From contig CALGGX010000088.1 of assembly GCA_937916025.1 (NCBI GenBank), positions 1-9,370 on the forward strand: a stretch of 9,370 bases of DNA. The letters run 5' to 3'. Both the position numbers and the translations under genes were made by a program. Shown here in pieces: positions 5,936 to 9,370 of this stretch. The notes under the pieces were generated by a model, which saw nothing but the letters and a program-made list of their open reading frames with translations, was not told where the DNA came from and did no database searches. Origin of the DNA: an uncultured Selenomonadales bacterium. GTDB lineage: Bacteria > Bacillota_C > Negativicutes > Selenomonadales > Selenomonadaceae. How positions within the stretch are numbered: position 1 is the first letter of the stretch; each line of letters opens with the position of its first letter.

Positions 5936-8900
5936 TTTTTCAACGCCGGAAGCTCGAGGCGTTGACCGCTTTCCATTTCGATCGACTGACTTTCGTCGAT
6001 CTTGCCTTCATCATTGAAGAAAGAGTCGTGCCATTCGATGATGTTGTTGAGCATTTTCTCATCGTCGACGTATATTTTTTTTGCAACAGCGAGCATGCGC
6101 TCAAGTTGTCGGGCGGCATCGTCATTGCGTCCGAGCTCCTTCAGCGTCTGCGCAAGACTGCCCGGCACATTGATTGTCAACGGATATTCGGAATTAAAAA
6201 CCTTTTGACAAAGTTCCGATGCCGACTGCAGAAGTTGCAACGCTTCTTCAAAGCGACCGAGATTCCGCAACGTCCAGGCAAGATTATGCATCGCCATGAT
6301 CGTGTCGGGATGTTCGGCACCGAGATTTTTTTTGTTGAGTTGCAAAACCTGTCGTTGAAGCAGCAATGCTTTTTCATTGCGCCCGAGCTCGCTCAGAGTT
6401 GCCGCAAGATTATTCATTGCATTCAGTGTATTGGGATGTTCCGGATCAAAAACTTTTTTGTAAAGCACCAAGACTTTTTGTTGAAGTTGCAATGCTTCTT
6501 CAAAGCGACCGAGATTCCGTAACGTCCATGCAAGATTATGCATCGCCATGATCGTGTCGGGATGTTCCTCGCCGAGAACTTTTTGGCGGAGTTTCAATAC
6601 CTGTTCCTGCAATTTCAGTGCTTCGTCATTTTTCCCGATTGCACTCAACGTTGCCGCGATATTATGCATTGCACTGATCGTATCGGGATGTTCCTCGCCG
6701 AAAATTTTTTGACGAAAATCCAAAACCTGTTGTTGAAGTTGCAATGCTTTTTCATTGCGCCCGAGCTCGCTCAGAGTTGCCGCGAGATTGTTCATTGCTT
6801 TGATCGTGTCGGGATGTTCGGCACCGAAAAATTTTTTGTGAAGTTCAAATGTTTTTTGTTGAAGTCGAAATGCTTCATCGAGACGTCCGAGGTCTTGTAA
6901 TGTCCACGCGAGATTATTCATCGCCATGATCGTATCGGAATGTCTCTCGCCGAGAATGTCTTTGCGGAGTTCCAACACCTGCTCCTGAAATTTCAGCGCA
7001 TCGTCGAATTTTCCGAGGAGGTCCAGAGTTGCCGCAAGATTGTTCATTGCTTTGATTGTGTCGAGATTTTTCTCGCCGAGAATTTTTCGGCTGAGTTCCA
7101 AAACCTGCTCTTCAATCGTCACCGCTTCATCAAAACGCCCGAGAGCACTCAACGTTGCCGCAAGATTGCCCATTGCGCCGAGCGTATCGTGATGTTCCTC
7201 GCCGAGAACTTTTTTGCGGAGTTCCAATACCTGTTCCTGCAATTTCAGTGCTTCGTCAAATCTGCCGAGCTCACTCAATGTTATTGCGATATTGTTGATT
7301 GCCATGATCGTACCGGGATGTTCTTCGCCAAATATCGACAAAAATTTTTCGTAAGCCGCCCGCCGGTATTTCAACGCCTCCGAATACTCGCCCGCCGCAT
7401 TTTTTACCAATCCCATTGCTCCGTCGAAGAATGCATGTTCCAAACCGTTGGGTTCTCTTGCAATCGTCGCGCTCGACAAAAACAAACTCAGAATTTCGAT
7501 TGCCGCTCCGAATTGACCGTAATCCGTCAAATAATCCAACTCGACTTCGATGTAATTTCGGAACAGAGCTTTGAGCCGTTCGGCATCGTCGACGAGTCGG
7601 ACGATCAACTCCGACCATATCTTCAGATAAAACACCGCCGCCTGCAAATTCTCTTCCGACTGCAACAGTTGTTCAAAGTACTCGTCCGCCGAATCGAGTA
7701 TTTCGTCGATCAGATATTCCAAATCCTCGTCGTTCGCAATTGCATCGTGCAGGATTTTTTGCAACGTCCGATCAAAGCGATATACCGTCAACGTTTCTTC
7801 GCCGACCGTCACCTCTTGCGATTGAATGAATGAAAATCGCTTTGCATTCGTGTAAATGTTCGGATCAAAATTCAGCACGAGTTGCCGCGCAATCCTATTC
7901 GTCCAAGTGCCGAGCAAACTCAAGCATTGCACCGTCAACCGCACGTCGTCATTCATGTATTTCATCAGCCGCTCGACGATCTGTTCGCGGCTCCGACCGA
8001 AATCGTCCGCCGTCGGCACCTGCTCCCGAGCAATATACTCTTCGTATATGTCGACGCACAAATCAAGATACAGCGGATACCCGCCCGCCACTTCGTAAAT
8101 TCGATTGCGGAGCTCCCGACTCAATATGCCCGCCTTCTGCAGAAAATACTCCGAGTCGTCTTTCGACAAGGCTTTGATCAGATGCTGATCGAGTTCCGCC
8201 GCCGAAATATCCGTCCAACGAATTTTGTTCCGACCGCCGAGCACCCACAACGTCGGCGGCAATTCAAACAGCAAGCCGCGCTGATCTTCCGAATCCTCTC
8301 GAATCCACCAGTCGCGACGCAAGTTGTCCGCGCCCAATTGATCTCCATCGCCGATTGCGCCCGTCAGCAATTCATACGTGTCGAGGAAGATGATCAGTTT
8401 TTTCTCGTCACCCGCCCAATCGCAAACGTCCTGCGCAAACAGTTTCGGCAACAGCTGGTTCAGCACATTCGGATTGCGCTCCTCCGCGCGGCGGTACATT
8501 TCGCGACGCAACTCCGCGTGATCATCGAGCCGCCGTTTGATCTCGATCTCCGACAGAGATTTGCTGATCACATTCATCAATGTCGAGAGCGTCGTCACGC
8601 CCGGGAATAACGCCAACGCTCGGCTCGCAAAGTCCGTCGACAACACACGCACACTGCCGACATCAGGGTGCTCGTTTTGCAGTTTCTGTCTGATGAGCCG
8701 CATCCATTGATTTTTGTCGATCCACGACTCGATTTGCGGCGTGTCGAGCTCCGTCCGACTGATGCCCTGCTTGAGTGAAAGGACGAAGTCGCCGGTCTCG
8801 AAGAACGGAAACTCGCAACCGTGCCGCTTCAACTCATTCTTCCAATTGTTGAGGATCATGCGATAATCGCCGCCGTTGACGAAGTCATGATAAAGATAAA

Positions 8901-9117
8901 CGACATTCGGAAACTCCGCGCGGCGCGAGTCAAGCTCATCCATCAGCTTGCCGCTCAATGCCGACTTGCCGATGCCGCCCGTGCCGTAATACGTGATGAA
9001 TGTCGAGTGATTTTCTTCGAGCATTTTATTGAATCGAATCCAAAACGCCTCGCGCGGATCAATCCGATCGGTAAATTCCCTTGCGGCAATCCGACGCCGC
9101 CCCGTGATGCCGGACAT
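5536..9117 (-). CDS. STAND/NB-ARC-like ATPase - TPR array - TerD domain fusion protein
   Basis: Predicted 1193-aa multidomain protein. The N-terminal ATPase has P-loop GTGGIGKS (45-52), Walker B LIIFLDTYELL (241-251), a GRNK motif (295-298) and GGYPLYLDLC (345-354). A winged-helix-like stretch ends in YRFDRTLQKILHDA (446-459). A helical bridge (about 470-570) leads into a kinesin-light-chain-type TPR array: eleven anchors (LGRFDEAL type) at exact 42-residue steps from 575 to 995, with the linker GEEHPDTIMAMHNLA recurring. The last 130 residues or so are a TerD domain, shown by FEINAFLFM, an acidic DADCVDLDDG, FEQVSEIKLR, and the signature GELYRREGNWKFQAIGAGFNGGL before GVEIE at the C-terminus. 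TerD proteins belong to calcium-binding stress systems; STAND-TPR proteins are ligand-triggered switches. Start: ATG at 9117 with AAAGGGGG at 9132-9125, seven bases away; a TTG at 9135 would add six residues. The upstream stop is 24 bases away and the next gene follows by 11. Role in stress or phage sensing is inferred. Confidence 0.92.
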   Translation of the reverse strand: MSGITGRRRIAAREFTDRIDPREAFWIRFNKMLEENHSTFITYYGTGGIGKSALSGKLMDELDSRRAEFPNVVYLYHDFVNGGDYRMILNNWKNELKRHGCEFPFFETGDFVLSLKQGISRTELDTPQIESWIDKNQWMRLIRQKLQNEHPDVGSVRVLSTDFASRALALFPGVTTLSTLMNVISKSLSEIEIKRRLDDHAELRREMYRRAEERNPNVLNQLLPKLFAQDVCDWAGDEKKLIIFLDTYELLTGAIGDGDQLGADNLRRDWWIREDSEDQRGLLFELPPTLWVLGGRNKIRWTDISAAELDQHLIKALSKDDSEYFLQKAGILSRELRNRIYEVAGGYPLYLDLCVDIYEEYIAREQVPTADDFGRSREQIVERLMKYMNDDVRLTVQCLSLLGTWTNRIARQLVLNFDPNIYTNAKRFSFIQSQEVTVGEETLTVYRFDRTLQKILHDAIANDEDLEYLIDEILDSADEYFEQLLQSEENLQAAVFYLKIWSELIVRLVDDAERLKALFRNYIEVELDYLTDYGQFGAAIEILSLFLSSATIAREPNGLEHAFFDGAMGLVKNAAGEYSEALKYRRAAYEKFLSIFGEEHPGTIMAINNIAITLSELGRFDEALKLQEQVLELRKKVLGEEHHDTLGAMGNLAATLSALGRFDEAVTIEEQVLELSRKILGEKNLDTIKAMNNLAATLDLLGKFDDALKFQEQVLELRKDILGERHSDTIMAMNNLAWTLQDLGRLDEAFRLQQKTFELHKKFFGAEHPDTIKAMNNLAATLSELGRNEKALQLQQQVLDFRQKIFGEEHPDTISAMHNIAATLSAIGKNDEALKLQEQVLKLRQKVLGEEHPDTIMAMHNLAWTLRNLGRFEEALQLQQKVLVLYKKVFDPEHPNTLNAMNNLAATLSELGRNEKALLLQRQVLQLNKKNLGAEHPDTIMAMHNLAWTLRNLGRFEEALQLLQSASELCQKVFNSEYPLTINVPGSLAQTLKELGRNDDAARQLERMLAVAKKIYVDDEKMLNNIIEWHDSFFNDEGKIDESQSIEMESGQRLELPALKNIGVINRWNAEFEINAFLFMRRADDADCVDLDDGMCSIELSKVPEDIIKIDSVLAIDGNETFEQVSEIKLRLIDDDSGKQLIHFDCNEHFTREKAIVLGELYRREGNWKFQAIGAGFNGGLEALCRNFGVEIE
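6120..7400 (-). repeat. Tandem 126-bp repeats encoding the TPR array
   Basis: The TPR region is a run of 126-base units without any indel across eleven anchors. Some copies are nearly identical in DNA: 6231-6315 matches 6483-6567 at 82 of 85 bases, 252 bases (two units) apart, and 6363-6420 matches 6741-6798 at 56 of 58 bases, three units apart. This points to recent internal duplication or gene conversion. Outer units are more divergent. Confidence 0.9.
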
Positions 9118-9124
9118 ATGCCCG

Positions 9125-9132
9125 CCCCCTTT
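9125..9132 (-). promoter_or_regulatory. Ribosome binding site of the STAND-TPR-TerD gene
   Basis: AAAGGGGG on the minus strand lies seven bases before ATG at 9117, within the 24-base gap after the TerD gene. It supports the ATG over the upstream TTG at 9135, which lacks any such site at correct spacing. Confidence 0.6.
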
Positions 9133-9141
9133 CAAGCGTTG

Positions 9142-9370
9142 CTATTCGATCTCAACTCCGAACTTCCTGCAGAGCTCGATAAGTCCGCCGTTGCCTCTCG
9201 AGCCTTCCGCGCGAAACTTCCATTGCCCGCATTGCCGACAGAGCTCACCGATATCGAGCGCATTTTCGCTCGCCAAGCCGTCAACACAATCAAAGTGAAG
9301 AATCTCATCGCCGCCGCCCGCCTCGATAATGCGCAACTTAATGTTCGAGACTTGATCGAAAGAATGAGCG
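9142..9370 (-). CDS. TerD-domain protein, C-terminal end only (5' part off the window)
   Basis: The minus-strand frame is open from the window edge to TAG at 9144-9142 and gives 75 visible residues. They read AHSFDQVSNIKLRIIEAGGG, then LHFD, IGELCRQCGQWKF, GGLIELCRKFGVEIE. The FDQVSNIKLR, GEL-R, WKF and GGL spacing match the C-terminal half of TerD and align with the end of the next protein, ending in the same GVEIE. The usual tyrosine of ELYR is cysteine here. Whether this is a single TerD protein or another STAND-TPR-TerD fusion cannot be told, as the N-terminal part is outside. It is 24 bases upstream of the fusion gene in the same direction, so likely the same operon. An apparent TTG start at 9336 is internal to the domain and not credible. 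Confidence 0.85.
   Translation of the reverse strand, partial: AHSFDQVSNIKLRIIEAGGGDEILHFDCVDGLASENALDIGELCRQCGQWKFRAEGSRGNGGLIELCRKFGVEIE

Noticed and set aside
6120..7400. Regular spaced repeats considered as a CRISPR array
   Set aside because: The period is 126 bases, in frame and coding for 42-residue TPR units, with no unique spacers of CRISPR length.
6940..7833. Long plus-strand open frame (297 codons) opposite the TPR array
   Set aside because: It is the antisense of the TPR repeats: its translation is itself periodic, and it has no supporting ribosome binding site or family likeness. The same holds for open frames at 4178-4999, 5962-6522 and 7882-8610.
9118..9135. TTG start adding six residues to the STAND-TPR-TerD protein
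   Set aside because: The candidate Shine-Dalgarno AAAGGGGG would be inside the coding region; ATG at 9117 is correctly spaced from it.

Overview
The window holds two unrelated blocks that point at each other and meet at a bidirectional terminator near 3411-3448. The left block (1-3386) is anaerobic aromatic amino acid / aryl-acid metabolism. A 3'-truncated indolepyruvate:ferredoxin oxidoreductase alpha subunit (iorA, minus strand) diverges from a phenylacetate-CoA ligase-type enzyme (paaK, plus strand), which is followed by a double ACT-domain protein. The right block (3485-9370, all minus strand) looks like a tightly spaced operon of STAND-type ATPase/tetratricopeptide-repeat proteins and TerD domains. 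In transcription order it is the C-terminal end of a TerD-domain protein cut by the window edge, a 1193-residue STAND-TPR-TerD fusion, and a 679-residue STAND-TPR paralogue without TerD.

The organism is most likely an obligate anaerobe. The ferredoxin-dependent 2-oxoacid oxidoreductase next to an aryl-CoA ligase and an ACT protein is a typical anaerobe arrangement. Strong AGGAGG-type ribosome binding sites and moderate GC fit a Firmicutes-like lineage, and Negativicutes (Selenomonas-like) is my guess from general resemblance only. No rRNA or other marker gene is present to settle it.

Region by region: 1-1484 iorA; 1485-1568 a short divergent control region with a 19-bp inverted repeat; 1569-2870 paaK; 2871-2960 a spacer with a 7-bp tandem repeat and a long hairpin; 2961-3386 the ACT protein; 3387-3484 convergent terminator; 3485-5524 STAND-TPR (679 aa); 5536-9117 STAND-TPR-TerD (1193 aa); 9142-9370 end of a TerD-domain gene.

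In the left block, IorA (with an IorB presumably encoded outside the window) would oxidatively decarboxylate aryl-pyruvates to aryl-acetyl-CoA. The ligase would interconvert aryl-acetates and their CoA esters, and the ACT protein may sense an aromatic amino acid. In the right block, a P-loop switch ATPase joined to an array of eleven 42-residue TPRs and ending in a calcium-binding-type TerD domain suggests a signalling, stress or anti-phage sensor. The linked paralogues would act in the same pathway. That function is inferred from domain architecture, not demonstrated.
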